From Mangrovibacterium lignilyticum (GTDB taxonomy: Bacteria; Bacteroidota; Bacteroidia; Bacteroidales; Prolixibacteraceae), in assembly GCF_010882175.1 (NCBI RefSeq), contig NZ_WKLH01000003.1, positions 558,001-622,000 on the forward strand: 64,000 bases of DNA, in the 5' to 3' direction. Made by a program: the position numbers and the translations under genes. Under the pieces are notes generated by a model. The model did no database searches, was not told the origin of the DNA, and saw only the letters and a program-made list of their open reading frames with translations. Below are positions 26,738 to 35,178 of the stretch, in pieces; the first letter of the stretch is position 1, and every line of letters starts with the position of its first letter.

Positions 26738-27232
26738 TTATTTGCGAATCAAGTTAATGTACGAATACTTGAAGTTGTTTTTTTCGTCTTGTAAGTCTTC
26801 CCGGGATTCTTCATCCCAGTCTTTTTCATTGAGCACCCTTAAAAAGGTATCAGCCTCGAAATCGCGATGTACTTTAGTGAGGTATATTTTCGCGCAGATG
26901 GGGTAAAATTGTTCGTAAATAGTACCACCGCCAATGACAAAAGCTTCAGCTTCATCCTTTACTTTTTCAAGTGCTGCTTCGATTGAGTTTACAGTTTCAC
27001 AGCCTTCGAATTGGATGTTCGGATCACTTGTAATAACAATGTGTCGGCGGTTAGGTAGCGGCCATTTGGGAAGCGAAAGCAGTGTCTTCCGTCCCATGAT
27101 GATCGCGTGTCCGCTTGTAATGTTTTTGAACCGTTTCAGATCTCCCGGAAGATGAAAAAGCAGATCGTTGTTTTTACCGATCGCTCCATTTTGCGCCATG
27201 GCAACGATCATGGAAATATTTTGATGGATCAT
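26738..27232 (-). CDS. folA: Dihydrofolate reductase
   Basis: 164 residues. Reduces dihydrofolate to tetrahydrofolate with NADPH. Signatures: ISMIVAMAQNGAIGKNNDLLFHLPGDLKRFK (Trp of the usual LPW loop is replaced by His), the NADPH loop IIMGRKTLLSLPKWPLPNRR and FVIGGGTIYEQF. The acidic residue after LPG is the expected Asp. It follows thyA by 50 bp on the same strand, the standard folate-thymidylate pairing in which ThyA makes the dihydrofolate that FolA recycles. Confidence 0.95.
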   Translation of the reverse strand: MIHQNISMIVAMAQNGAIGKNNDLLFHLPGDLKRFKNITSGHAIIMGRKTLLSLPKWPLPNRRHIVITSDPNIQFEGCETVNSIEAALEKVKDEAEAFVIGGGTIYEQFYPICAKIYLTKVHRDFEADTFLRVLNEKDWDEESREDLQDEKNNFKYSYINLIRK

Positions 27233-27248
27233 AGTGATTAAGCATTGG

Positions 27249-27275
27249 AAAGGGCTTCACCAATGTGAAACCCTT
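27249..27275. other. Hairpin in the thyA-folA intergenic gap
   Basis: AAAGGG-C-TTCAC and GTGAA-A-CCCTTT arms around a CAAT loop form an 11-bp stem with one mismatch. There is no T-run, so it more likely affects mRNA processing or folA translation than termination. Confidence 0.35.
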
Positions 27276-27282
27276 TGAATAT

Positions 27283-28077
27283 TTATACTGAAACTTTTCC
27301 CGGAATATGGGGGTGCGCTTCGTAGTTGATCAATTCAAAATCTTCAAACTTAAAGTCGAAGATAGATTTTACTTCCGGGTTGATTTTCATTTGCGGAAGA
27401 GATTTGGGGTCTCGCGTCAATTGAAGTTTCACTTGTTCCAGGTGGTTTTGGTAGATATGTACATCCCCGCCGGTCCACACAAAATCACCGGGTTTTAGTC
27501 CGCAAACCTGGGCCATCATCAAAGTCAGCAAGGCGTAGGATGCAACATTGAAAGGAACGCCCAGAAACACGTCGCAACTGCGTTGGTACAATTGGCATGA
27601 TAGTTTTCCGTCGGCTACATAAAATTGGAAAAGCAGGTGGCAGGGTGGAAGCGCCATTTGGTCAACTTCGCCGACGTTCCAGGCACTCACAATATGGCGT
27701 CTCGAATTCGGGTTGTTTTTCAGCGAATTAACAACGTACGATATCTGGTCAATATGGCGACCATCCGGAGTTGGCCACGACCGCCATTGGTATCCGTAAA
27801 CATGGCCTAAATCGCCGTTTTCGTCTGCCCATTCGTTCCAGATACGTACGCCATTGTCGGTGAGATATTTAATATTGGTATCTCCCGCCAAAAACCACAG
27901 CAATTCGTGAATGATTGATTTGAGGTGCAGTTTTTTGGTCGTAAGGACCGGGAATCCTTCTTCCAGGTTAAAACGCATTTGATGACCAAAAACACTGATT
28001 GTCCCCGTTCCTGTACGGTCGCTTTTTTCAGTTCCGTTTTTTAGGACATGATCCAGTAAATCAAGATATTGCTTCAT
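27283..28077 (-). CDS. thyA: Thymidylate synthase
   Basis: 264 residues, the same length as E. coli ThyA. Converts dUMP to dTMP using methylene-tetrahydrofolate. Signatures: [17 protein letters not shown], the catalytic cysteine in [13 protein letters not shown], the dUMP-binding [20 protein letters not shown], and the C-terminal HIPGKVSV. It is upstream of folA in a two-gene operon. Confidence 0.98.
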   Translation of the reverse strand: MKQYLDLLDHVLKNGTEKSDRTGTGTISVFGHQMRFNLEEGFPVLTTKKLHLKSIIHELLWFLAGDTNIKYLTDNGVRIWNEWADENGDLGHVYGYQWRSWPTPDGRHIDQISYVVNSLKNNPNSRRHIVSAWNVGEVDQMALPPCHLLFQFYVADGKLSCQLYQRSCDVFLGVPFNVASYALLTLMMAQVCGLKPGDFVWTGGDVHIYQNHLEQVKLQLTRDPKSLPQMKINPEVKSIFDFKFEDFELINYEAHPHIPGKVSV

Positions 28078-28195
28078 GGTGAATGTGTGATTTCAACGAA
28101 TATTAAGATGCCTTTTTCGAGTGGGCAAGATACATTTTTTAGCTGAAGGAGTAAAGTCCCTTTTGCAATCTGGAGCTAAATATATGGACACAAAA

Positions 28196-28222
28196 GAAGC
28201 GCGTAGGTTGATTACGCGCTTC
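28196..28222 (-). terminator. Terminator of the sugar-binding lipoprotein gene
   Basis: A perfect 10-bp stem (GAAGCGCGTA / TACGCGCTTC, 7-nt loop) lies 26 bp past the minus-strand stop codon and is followed on that strand by TTTTG. It also insulates thyA. Confidence 0.75.
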
Positions 28223-28247
28223 ACCAAAGGGTTCTAGGGAAATCGTA

Positions 28248-29243
28248 TTATTCAAATATCTCCTGTTCTGCAACAAACCCTTCAGAAAGAACTGTCATCC
28301 GAATGTTCTGCTTATTCACCACCTGTCCGTCAAGCAGAATAGCCGGAACAAGTCGGTGCCCGTTGTTAACGGTGAAACTCATGTTGTCGGATGGCTTTTT
28401 ACCTTTTGCCATTTTAATCGCTGCATCAGCAGCATTGTAGGCGAGTGATTCAATTGGTTTATATACGGTGATAGTCTGTGTGCCGAGAAGAATATTCCGA
28501 ATGGCGCCAATATCTGCATCTTGCCCTGCAACCAATACTTTCCCAGCCAGGTCTTTTTCCTGTAATGCCTTAATGGCACCACCGGCAAGGGCATCATTTC
28601 CGGCAATTATGGCATCGACTGTTTCTCCTTTGTCCAGAATTCCTTTTACCATGTCATAACCGTCTTCCTCATCCCAATGGTCGACAAATTTGCTGCCAAC
28701 AATCCGAATATCGCCTTTGTCGACTAGCGGTTGAAGGACATTCATCCATCCCAGGTATAGTTGATAAGAGTTGTTATCGGATGTAGGTCCGCCAATTAGC
28801 ACATAGTTTCCGCTTGGGCTGACTGTTGTCAGAAAATTGGCCTGATCCTCGCCAACCTTGATATTGTCGGTAGAGACATAGAAGTCGATGTCGCAGTCCC
28901 GTATTAAACGGTCGTAAGAGATGACTGGTATATGTCTGTTATTCGCCATTTTTACAATTCCTGCAGCAACAACCATATCTACAGGAATAATGACTAAAAC
29001 ATCAACATCGTTGTTGATTAGCTCCAACGCTTGTTGAAACTGAACATCAGGATCTGAATCAGCTATTTTTACAATAACTGTCCCTTTGTTTTCTTCCACT
29101 TTCTCGACGAAAGCGTCGCGGTCTTTTACCCAGCGTTCCCTGGCAATTGTATCCATCAGTAAACCGATTTCAGGTTTTTGTTTACAACCGGCAAGAAGCA
29201 AGAAGACCAGAAGGATCTGAAATACAAATGAGATTTGCTTCAT
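28248..29243 (-). CDS. XylF-like periplasmic sugar-binding lipoprotein (orphan)
   Basis: 331 residues. Lipobox LLAGC (Cys20) followed by a type I periplasmic-binding-protein fold close to D-xylose-binding protein: GLLMDTIARERWVKDRDAF, VLVIIPVDMVVAAGIV, ISYDRLIRDCDIDFYVS, and AIIAGNDALAGGAIKAL, which is the usual hinge-and-pocket segment. It is probably tethered to the inner membrane and binds a pentose or related sugar. No ABC permease or ATPase lies beside it, so it may serve a distant transporter or act as a sensor subunit. It is monocistronic with its own terminator. Confidence 0.88.
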   Translation of the reverse strand: MKQISFVFQILLVFLLLAGCKQKPEIGLLMDTIARERWVKDRDAFVEKVEENKGTVIVKIADSDPDVQFQQALELINNDVDVLVIIPVDMVVAAGIVKMANNRHIPVISYDRLIRDCDIDFYVSTDNIKVGEDQANFLTTVSPSGNYVLIGGPTSDNNSYQLYLGWMNVLQPLVDKGDIRIVGSKFVDHWDEEDGYDMVKGILDKGETVDAIIAGNDALAGGAIKALQEKDLAGKVLVAGQDADIGAIRNILLGTQTITVYKPIESLAYNAADAAIKMAKGKKPSDNMSFTVNNGHRLVPAILLDGQVVNKQNIRMTVLSEGFVAEQEIFE

Positions 29244-29452
29244 AACGGAGAGATTTTGATTAATACTACTTTCCGATACGAAGTATAAAACAAATATGTT
29301 AAGACTTTAAAAACATCATAATTCTTGTAACCTCTTTGAAAAAGGTATATTGGATGTTGAATCGCCTGTCAGGCTAGCAGTTCAGGATTGCGGATAAATT
29401 TGATTTGCGAAGTGAATAATGGATTATCAATATGATACTTTATAATATCCTG

Positions 29453-30955
29453 CTAGCCCAAAATCATCCCGACAATCGTTGCCGACATGAGCGAAGCCAG
29501 TGTTCCTGCAAGTAAAGCATACATGCCGAATTTCGATAAGATGACCCGTTTGCCGGGAGCCAGCGCCCCAATTCCACCAATCTGAATCCCAATGGAAGCG
29601 AAGTTGGCAAAACCACATAGAATGTAGGTGGCCATGATTATTGATTTTTGATCGAAGAATGCACCTGCTGATTTTAAGTCCGACAGGCTGATGTATCCAA
29701 TAAATTCAGTCAGAATGAGTTTTTCACCCAACAATCGTCCTACAAGCATAATGTCCTGTTGGCAAATTCCAATCAACCACATGACCGGGGCAAACAAGTA
29801 TCCCAACAGAAATTGAAGGGATAATTCGGTAAATCGGCCATCGGTTCCATTGGCGATCATTTCATTGAGTCCGGAAAGTGAGCCCACAAATCCGAAAATA
29901 TAATTGACCATGGCAATTAAGGCCAAAAAAGCTAAAAGCATACCGGCTACATTAACTGCCAGTTTTAGTCCTTCACTGGTTCCGTTGGTGATCGCATCGA
30001 GCACGTTGCTGCCGATTTTATCTTTGCTGACTTCGACATCCTGGTTGACTTTTTCGGTGTTTGGAACGAGAATTTTTGAGAAAATAACTGCTGCTGGTGC
30101 TGCCATAACTGATGCTGTGAGTAGATGCTTGGCAAACTCCAGGCGCAACACCGGGTCATTACCGCCCAGCATGCCGATGTAGGCCGCCAAAACGCCACCA
30201 GCTAAAGTTGCCATTCCTCCGGTCATAACCAGCATGATTTCAGAGTTATTCATTTTCGACAAATAAGCTTTAATCATCAATGGCGATTCGGTTTGCCCTA
30301 GAAAAATGTTTCCGGCAACCGACAGTGATTCGGCACCCGACAACTTTAATAATCGGGTAAACACCCATGCCAATGCCCAAACCACCCGTTGAATGATTCC
30401 CCAGTAAAAAAGAAGACTGGTTAAGGCCGAAAAGAAAACGATGGTTGGAAGAATTTGGAAGGCGAAAATCATTCCGAAGCTGGAGCTATCTGCTAAAGAA
30501 CCAAATAGGAATTCGCTCCCCACCTTGGTGAAGTCCAGAATTTTGACGAAAATCTTGCCAAAAAACTCAAACCCAAGCCGGATAAAAGGCACATATAAGA
30601 CTCCGATAGCGAGAATAATTTGAAAGGCCAGGCCAATCAGGACTGTTTTCCAGGGAATATTCCTGCGGTCCTTCGAGAACACCCAGCCGATGGCTATAAG
30701 AACCAACATCCCGATTAAGCCGCGTAATATCGTTATATAACTGAATGAATGCTTTCGTTCTTTAGACAGTAGGATGTTTGAAGTTGCCATCTTGGCTGGC
30801 GTTGGGCTAACTTCTGCTGTTTTTTCTTGAGCAGGACTTTGAAACACTTCATCAGCTGTGCTGATCGAATCTGATTGGGGTGTCGCATATGCGAATGTCG
30901 GAAACGAGCTGATTGATCCAATCAGCAAGATCAGCCATAGGGTGAGCTGTTTCAT
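29453..30955 (-). CDS. NupC/CNT-family concentrative nucleoside transporter
   Basis: 500 residues. An N-terminal signal-peptide-like helix and an acidic, Pro/Thr-rich linker (about 20-70) precede the transporter core, an extension common in Bacteroidota. The core (about 75-500) has the CNT signatures GWVFSKDRRNIPWK, GMIFAFQILPTIVFFSAL, SVAGNIFLGQTESPLMIK (nucleoside- and ion-binding region) and CGFANFASIGIQIGGIG. It moves nucleosides into the cytoplasm with Na+ or H+. It is 11 bp downstream of the bifunctional nuclease gene, which could make sense as a nucleic-acid breakdown and uptake pair (inference). Confidence 0.94.
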   Translation of the reverse strand: MKQLTLWLILLIGSISSFPTFAYATPQSDSISTADEVFQSPAQEKTAEVSPTPAKMATSNILLSKERKHSFSYITILRGLIGMLVLIAIGWVFSKDRRNIPWKTVLIGLAFQIILAIGVLYVPFIRLGFEFFGKIFVKILDFTKVGSEFLFGSLADSSSFGMIFAFQILPTIVFFSALTSLLFYWGIIQRVVWALAWVFTRLLKLSGAESLSVAGNIFLGQTESPLMIKAYLSKMNNSEIMLVMTGGMATLAGGVLAAYIGMLGGNDPVLRLEFAKHLLTASVMAAPAAVIFSKILVPNTEKVNQDVEVSKDKIGSNVLDAITNGTSEGLKLAVNVAGMLLAFLALIAMVNYIFGFVGSLSGLNEMIANGTDGRFTELSLQFLLGYLFAPVMWLIGICQQDIMLVGRLLGEKLILTEFIGYISLSDLKSAGAFFDQKSIIMATYILCGFANFASIGIQIGGIGALAPGKRVILSKFGMYALLAGTLASLMSATIVGMILG

Positions 30956-30966
30956 ATGTCAGCAAA

Positions 30967-31560
30967 TTATTTTTTTCGTCGGTTAATTTCATCCCTGATT
31001 CGGGAGGCCCGTTCGTAGTCTTCGTTGTTGATCGATTCATTCATCATGTCGGTCAGCTCGTTAACGGTATAACGTTCGAATTCAGACTCCGATTTGCTGC
31101 TACTGGTCGTGGCAATGTCACGGCCAAATTCGACTTCAGAAGGGCTTTCAGGATCTAAGATAATCCCTGCTTTTCGCAAAATTTCTTCTGTTGTATAAAT
31201 TGGACATTTAAAACGAAGTGCCAAAGCGACAGCATCTGATGTTCTGGAGTCAATCCGGATTTCCTGAGTTCCCATTTCACAAACCAGTTCCGAAAAGAAA
31301 ATACCTTCTTCCAGTTTGTAAATGATAACTTCGGAGATGTTGATATCGAAAGCAACAGCAATATTTTTAAATAAGTCGTGCGTTAACGGCCTTGGAGGTT
31401 TTAAACCTTCCAGCTGAATAGCAATAGCCTGGGCTTCAACCGGCCCTATAATAATCGGGATTCTTCGGTCACCGGTTTCTTCAGCCAATACTAAAGCGTA
31501 GGCCCCGGATTGTGTTTGACTGACAGACAAACCTAGAATGTTTAAACGAATTTTATGCAT
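30967..31560 (-). CDS. Bifunctional nuclease (DUF151) family protein with UVR motif
   Basis: 197 residues. The N-terminal DUF151 domain (1-130) contains RRIPIIIGPVEAQAIAIQLEG, RPLTHDLFKNIAVAF and RTSDAVALALRFKCPIYTTEEIL, the signatures of the bifunctional (RNase and DNase) family described in plants and found across bacteria. A linker is followed by a C-terminal UvrB/UvrC-like helical hairpin (LTDMMNESINNEDYERASRI). The enzyme activity in bacteria is not settled. It is the first gene of a two-gene minus-strand operon with the nucleoside transporter. Confidence 0.92.
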   Translation of the reverse strand: MHKIRLNILGLSVSQTQSGAYALVLAEETGDRRIPIIIGPVEAQAIAIQLEGLKPPRPLTHDLFKNIAVAFDINISEVIIYKLEEGIFFSELVCEMGTQEIRIDSRTSDAVALALRFKCPIYTTEEILRKAGIILDPESPSEVEFGRDIATTSSSKSESEFERYTVNELTDMMNESINNEDYERASRIRDEINRRKK

Positions 31561-31591
31561 AAAATATCAAGCCTCGGAGGAATGTATGCAA

Positions 31592-31599
31592 CAAATATA
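31592..31599 (-). promoter_or_regulatory. -7 element for the bifunctional nuclease operon
   Basis: Minus-strand TATATTTG fits TAnnTTTG and lies 31 bp before the start codon at 31560. An upstream TTTG is 23 bp away, a little far. Confidence 0.4.
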
Positions 31600-31807
31600 A
31601 CAATTGTTTCAGGTATTGAAACCAAAAGCCTGGTATAATTGCTGTTGTTGAATAGCCTTCAACTTCATCATTCCGTTTTCTGAAATCTACGTATATTCGC
31701 GGTGATTTGTTAATCGACGATAGTTCAATTGATTGCAGCAGAGGGTGATTGCCGTTCTTTTTCGGAATGAAAAAATACGTTTGTTTGTTGAAAAATATTT
31801 GTAATCC

Positions 31808-31838
31808 TTTGGTTGTCATCAAAAAATATCTACTTTTG
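31808..31838 (+). promoter_or_regulatory. Promoter of rplU-rpmA
   Basis: TTTG (31808-31811), 19-bp spacer, TACTTTTG (31831-31838): both boxes and the spacing match the Bacteroidota primary-sigma consensus exactly. It leaves a leader of about 80 nt before rplU. Confidence 0.8.
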
Positions 31839-31925
31839 CAGTCCGAAAGTTTCGAGTAGGCTTGAAAAGTGGATTGTTATTTGTAATTGATCCCGCCTTC
31901 CGGACAAAATTATTAAACGTTCAGT

Positions 31926-32237
31926 ATGTACGCTATTGTAGAGATTGCAGGACAACAGTTTCGTGTTGAAAAAGACAAAAAATTGTTCGTTCATCGCCTT
32001 GAAACAGCAGAAGGCGAAAGTGTAGAATTTGAGAAAGTTCTTTTGACAGACAACGACGGTACTATCGCTATCGGAACTCCGGTTGTAGAAGGTGCTAAAG
32101 TTAAAGCAAAAGTATTGGAACACCTGAAAGGTGAAAAAGTGATCATTTTCAAAAAGAAACGTCGTAAAGGCTACAAAAAGAAAAATGGTCACCGTCAGTA
32201 CTTGACTCAGATTCAGATTGAAGAAATTATTGGATAA
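31926..32237 (+). CDS. rplU: Ribosomal protein bL21
   Basis: 103 residues. It begins [17 protein letters not shown] and ends with the 23S rRNA-binding [20 protein letters not shown], both characteristic of bL21. A structural protein of the large subunit that contacts bL20 and 23S rRNA. Followed 21 bp later by rpmA, the conserved order. Confidence 0.99.
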   Translation: MYAIVEIAGQQFRVEKDKKLFVHRLETAEGESVEFEKVLLTDNDGTIAIGTPVVEGAKVKAKVLEHLKGEKVIIFKKKRRKGYKKKNGHRQYLTQIQIEEIIG

Positions 32238-32258
32238 CCCGAAAAACAATTATTAACC

Positions 32259-32531
32259 ATGGCTCATAAAAAAGGTGTCGGTAGTTCGAAAAACGGACGC
32301 GAATCGGAAAGTAAACGACTTGGCGTAAAAATCTACGGCGGTCAGGTTTGCAAAGCTGGGAACATTTTAGTTCGTCAGCGCGGAACATCTCATCATCCTG
32401 GTAATAATGTCGGTATCGGAAAAGATCATACATTATTTGCCCTTATTGATGGTACTGTTGTTTTTAGAAAGAAAAGAGACAACAAATCGTATGTGTCTGT
32501 TGAACCCGTTGTGGAATTGGCAGTCAACTAA
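32259..32531 (+). CDS. rpmA: Ribosomal protein bL27
   Basis: 90 residues. Begins [24 protein letters not shown]; the flexible N-terminal tail reaches the peptidyl-transferase centre. There is no cleavable pre-sequence of the Firmicutes type. [20 protein letters not shown] is the family core. Co-transcribed with rplU and followed by a terminator hairpin. Confidence 0.99.
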   Translation: MAHKKGVGSSKNGRESESKRLGVKIYGGQVCKAGNILVRQRGTSHHPGNNVGIGKDHTLFALIDGTVVFRKKRDNKSYVSVEPVVELAVN

Positions 32532-32556
32532 GACGATTTTAATCATACGTATTGAG

Positions 32557-32592
32557 AATCTCCTGTCTTGTTTGAGGCAGGAGATTTTTATT
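32557..32592 (+). terminator. rpmA terminator overlapping the serS promoter
   Basis: AATCTCCTG (32557-32565) pairs with CAGGAGATT (32578-32586), 12-nt loop, then TTTATTTT. The loop and right arm overlap the -33 box and spacer of the serS promoter. Confidence 0.7.
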
Positions 32593-32603
32593 TTATACAT
32601 TTG
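32571..32603 (+). promoter_or_regulatory. Promoter of serS
   Basis: TTTG (32571-32574), 21-bp spacer, TACATTTG (32596-32603), an exact consensus match. The leader before serS is about 55 nt. The -33 box lies in the loop of the rpmA terminator. Confidence 0.7.
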
Positions 32604-32663
32604 CCAAGCAAAAATTAGAATACAAAAATCATAACAGGTCAGCGACCGTAATATCTGTGCCTT

Positions 32664-33938
32664 ATGCTCAATTTACGTTTTATCCAGGAAAACCCGGAAT
32701 TGGTTATTGAAAAACTGAAGAAGAAGAATTTTGACGCTTCTGAGATTGTCGGAGAAATCAGCGAACTATATAAAAAGAAAAATGAAATTCAGTCGAGCGC
32801 CGACCAGGTGAAGGCTGAAATGAATAAACTCTCGAAGGAAATCGGACAGTTATTTCGCGAGGGAAAACAAGCTGAGGCCAATGTGGCAAAAGAACGTACT
32901 TCCGTTTTAAAAGATAGCATCAAACAACTGGATGAAGATTTTGCGAAAATTGACGAGCAGGTTTTCGAGTTGCAGGTTCAACTACCCAATATACCGTGTG
33001 ATCTGGTTCCGGCAGGAAAGACCCCGGAGGATAATGAGATTGTAAAAACCGGTGGAGAAATGGTGGACTTGGGCGAAAACAAATTGCCTCACTGGGAATT
33101 GGCTTCAAAATACGACCTGATCGACTTTGAATTGGGTGTGAAACTGACCGGTGCTGGTTTTCCTGTTTATAAGGGAAAAGGATCGCGTTTACAGCGTGCT
33201 TTAATCAATTTCTTTTTAAATGAAGCGGTAGAAGCCGGTTACCTCGAAATTCAACCGCCATTGATGGTGAATGAAGACAGTGGCTTTGGTACCGGACAAT
33301 TGCCCGATAAAGAAGGACAAATGTACCATGTAACCGAGGATAACCTGTATCTGATTCCAACAGCTGAGGTTCCGGTTACCAACTTGTACCGCGATGTAAT
33401 TGTGGATGCAAAAGACTTACCAATTAAGAATACTGCTTACAGTGCTTGCTTTCGTCGCGAAGCCGGTTCGTACGGAAAAGATGTTCGCGGTTTGAACCGT
33501 CTGCATCAATTTGATAAAGTTGAGGTTGTGCAGGTTGCTCATCCGGATAAGAGTTACGCCATTTTGGATGAAATGGTTGCTCATGTTGAAGGTTTGGTTC
33601 AAAAGCTGGGATTGCCATACCGCATCTTGCGTTTGTGTGGTGGCGATATGAGTTTTACTTCAGCGTTGACTTACGACTTCGAAGTGTATTCTGCCGCTCA
33701 GGAAAAATGGTTGGAAGTGAGTTCGGTTTCAAACTTCGAATCGTTCCAGGCGAACCGTTTGAAATTGCGTTACCGCGACGAGCAAACCAAGAAGCCGGTT
33801 GTTGCGCACACCTTGAATGGAAGTGCGTTGGCGTTGCCGCGTATTGTGGCAGCCTTGCTTGAGAACAACCAGACTGCTGACGGTATTAAAGTACCTGAGG
33901 TTCTTGTTCCGTTCTGCGGTTTCGATACGATTAATTAG
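32664..33938 (+). CDS. serS: Seryl-tRNA synthetase
   Basis: 424 residues. Charges tRNA-Ser and tRNA-Sec with serine. The N-terminal long antiparallel coiled coil (about 25-110, KKKNEIQSSADQVKAEMNKL) grips the tRNA variable arm. The class II core has motif 2 (SACFRREAGSYGKDVRGLNRLHQFDKVE) and motif 3 (HTLNGSALALPRIVAALLENNQ). Length and order are standard. It has its own promoter and terminator. Confidence 0.98.
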   Translation: MLNLRFIQENPELVIEKLKKKNFDASEIVGEISELYKKKNEIQSSADQVKAEMNKLSKEIGQLFREGKQAEANVAKERTSVLKDSIKQLDEDFAKIDEQVFELQVQLPNIPCDLVPAGKTPEDNEIVKTGGEMVDLGENKLPHWELASKYDLIDFELGVKLTGAGFPVYKGKGSRLQRALINFFLNEAVEAGYLEIQPPLMVNEDSGFGTGQLPDKEGQMYHVTEDNLYLIPTAEVPVTNLYRDVIVDAKDLPIKNTAYSACFRREAGSYGKDVRGLNRLHQFDKVEVVQVAHPDKSYAILDEMVAHVEGLVQKLGLPYRILRLCGGDMSFTSALTYDFEVYSAAQEKWLEVSSVSNFESFQANRLKLRYRDEQTKKPVVAHTLNGSALALPRIVAALLENNQTADGIKVPEVLVPFCGFDTIN

Positions 33939-33967
33939 ACAGAGTACGTTATACTATATAATATAGA

Positions 33968-33995
33968 GGCTGTCCATTGGGGCAGCCTTTTTTGT
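33968..33995 (+). terminator. serS terminator
   Basis: GGCTGTCC (33968-33975) pairs with GGGCAGCC (33980-33987), one G-T pair, 4-nt loop, followed by TTTTTTG. Confidence 0.85.
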
Positions 33996-34009
33996 TTTTC
34001 GTGAGCCAG

Positions 34010-34320
34010 AAGTCGGAATATGCTGGCCGGGGCTCTGGTTTCACAAAAGAAGTTTGTATACGGTATTTTCGCTGGCTGGGTTTTGCTCCGGTTGTCAGCT
34101 GTGGTTATTTCGGAGAGTCGGTTTTGTTCCCGATGGCAGTTCGTGGTTTACCCGATGGTAGTTTTACTTCATGCGTCAGCCTTGTTCGTGCCGGAGGGGC
34201 GATTTCACTCCGAATGCCAGCGGTGGTCCTACCCGAGGGTAGTTTTTCGCTTCAGTTGTCAACTTTTGTCATACCCGAGCGTAGTTTGCGTTCCAAACGG
34301 CGGTAGTGGTCGCACCGAAG
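34010..34320. repeat. Degenerate ~41-bp tandem repeat array
   Basis: About seven imperfect direct repeats fill the gap between the serS terminator and the FKBP stop codon. The clearest units run 34131-34170, 34171-34211, 34212-34252 and 34253-34294, with weaker ones on each side. The shared core is TACCCGAGGGTAG followed by TTTT and CTTCC; it is a short palindrome (TACCC-GA-GGGTA) that starts at about 34150, 34190, 34231 and 34273. Unit lengths of 40, 41, 41 and 42 bp break the reading frame, so the array is not a coding repeat even though two frames stay open across it. Function unknown; protein-binding array or decayed repeat are both possible. Confidence 0.65.
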
Positions 34321-34752
34321 CTAAAGGATCTCTACTAATCGGATATCAAACGCCAACACCGCATAGGGAGGAATCTTATTCGACGTTCCTTTGCGTCCCC
34401 AGGCCAGGTCGGCAGGCACCCAAAATTTATAGCGACTACCCACACTCATGAGTTGCATTCCTTCCTGTAAGCCCTCAATCATTTCATTTAAGGCCACCTG
34501 GTCGGGCTTGTTTTGGCGGTAAGTATCCTCCAGTATTTTCCCGTCCAGTAATTGCGCTCGTTGATGCATCAGCACCGTTGAATATTCATCTGGTTTTGGA
34601 CCATTGGTTTCTTCAACGACTAAATATTGCAGTCCGCTGCCGGTTTCAATCACACCTTCCTTTTGTCGGTTCTGAGCCAAAAAGTCGTCGCCCATTTTTC
34701 GGTGATGGCCGGCTGCTCCTTTACTTTTCTTTTTTGATTCCCGTTGTGCCAA
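34321..34752 (-). CDS. FKBP-type peptidyl-prolyl cis-trans isomerase
   Basis: 143 residues, no signal peptide, so probably cytoplasmic. A basic N-terminal segment (MAQRESKKKSKGAAGHHRK) and a short helix (DDFLAQNRQKEGV) precede an FKBP domain: TGSGLQYLVVEE, LLDGKILEDTY, VALNEMIEGLQEGMQLMSVG, and IPPYAVLAFDIRLVEIL. These match the active-site strands and the loop that carries the conserved Pro-Tyr. The GLQYLV start is typical of FkpA/Mip-like isomerases. It is monocistronic, and the stop codon abuts the tandem-repeat array. Confidence 0.93.
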   Translation of the reverse strand: MAQRESKKKSKGAAGHHRKMGDDFLAQNRQKEGVIETGSGLQYLVVEETNGPKPDEYSTVLMHQRAQLLDGKILEDTYRQNKPDQVALNEMIEGLQEGMQLMSVGSRYKFWVPADLAWGRKGTSNKIPPYAVLAFDIRLVEIL

Positions 34753-35178
34753 TTTGATAGTTAATTAAGGTTGACGAAACAAAAATATCTAATTCAGGCT
34801 AGAATAGAAAGCAAATGTATCGGTCTTAATGAATTGGAGAGCGAAGTGCTTCTAACTGGCTCAACGAGCGGATTTGAGCTGAATTTTGTACGCAGTCGAT
34901 AACAGCGAACTTGATTGATTATGGGGTAATGGATGTGAAAAGTGTAAAAATATTTTCAACCTGACCTGTTAAAAACGTATCTGTTTTAGAATAAATTTAT
35001 AATTTTGGAGTCATCCCCCCTTGAGGATTGAGGCTGAAATAGAAACCAGATTTTAATATGAATTAATCATTAACTTTCTCCGAGAAGTTAGTATTTTATT
35101 TATAGATTTGCCAGTCTGTTCTATTTTTGATGTTAAATTTTAAGAAAAACATATCATTAACTTATAATTTGTAACACG
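34753..35178. other. Long leader/promoter region of GSII
   Basis: 426 bp, AT-rich, no ORF. It contains two -7-like boxes, TAATTTTG (35000-35007) and TAGATTTG (35103-35110), neither with a good -33 partner, and a C-run (CCCCCC near 35015-35020). It probably holds the regulated promoter of the glutamine synthetase gene; I see no recognisable nitrogen-regulator site. Confidence 0.4.

Larger units (their letters stand above)
31561..31925. other. Divergent intergenic region, bifunctional nuclease / rplU
   Basis: 365 bp holding promoters for both directions. Leftward, a -7 box TATATTTG is at 31599-31592. Rightward, the rplU promoter is at 31808-31838. The middle (about 31600-31800) is AT-rich with an 89-codon minus-strand ORF that I do not believe is a gene. 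The rplU leader (31846-31925) may carry a regulatory structure, but I see no strong hairpin. Confidence 0.6.

Noticed and set aside
31553-31822. 89-codon minus-strand ORF in the rplU upstream region
   Set aside because: Low-complexity, Phe/Leu-rich, no start signal, and it overlaps the start of the bifunctional nuclease gene and both promoters.
33977-34451. Two long overlapping plus-strand ORFs (109 and 143 codons) with repeated peptide patterns
   Set aside because: They arise from the ~41-bp repeat array, whose 40-42-bp units break the reading frame, and the longer one runs into the FKBP gene on the other strand. No start signal is seen.
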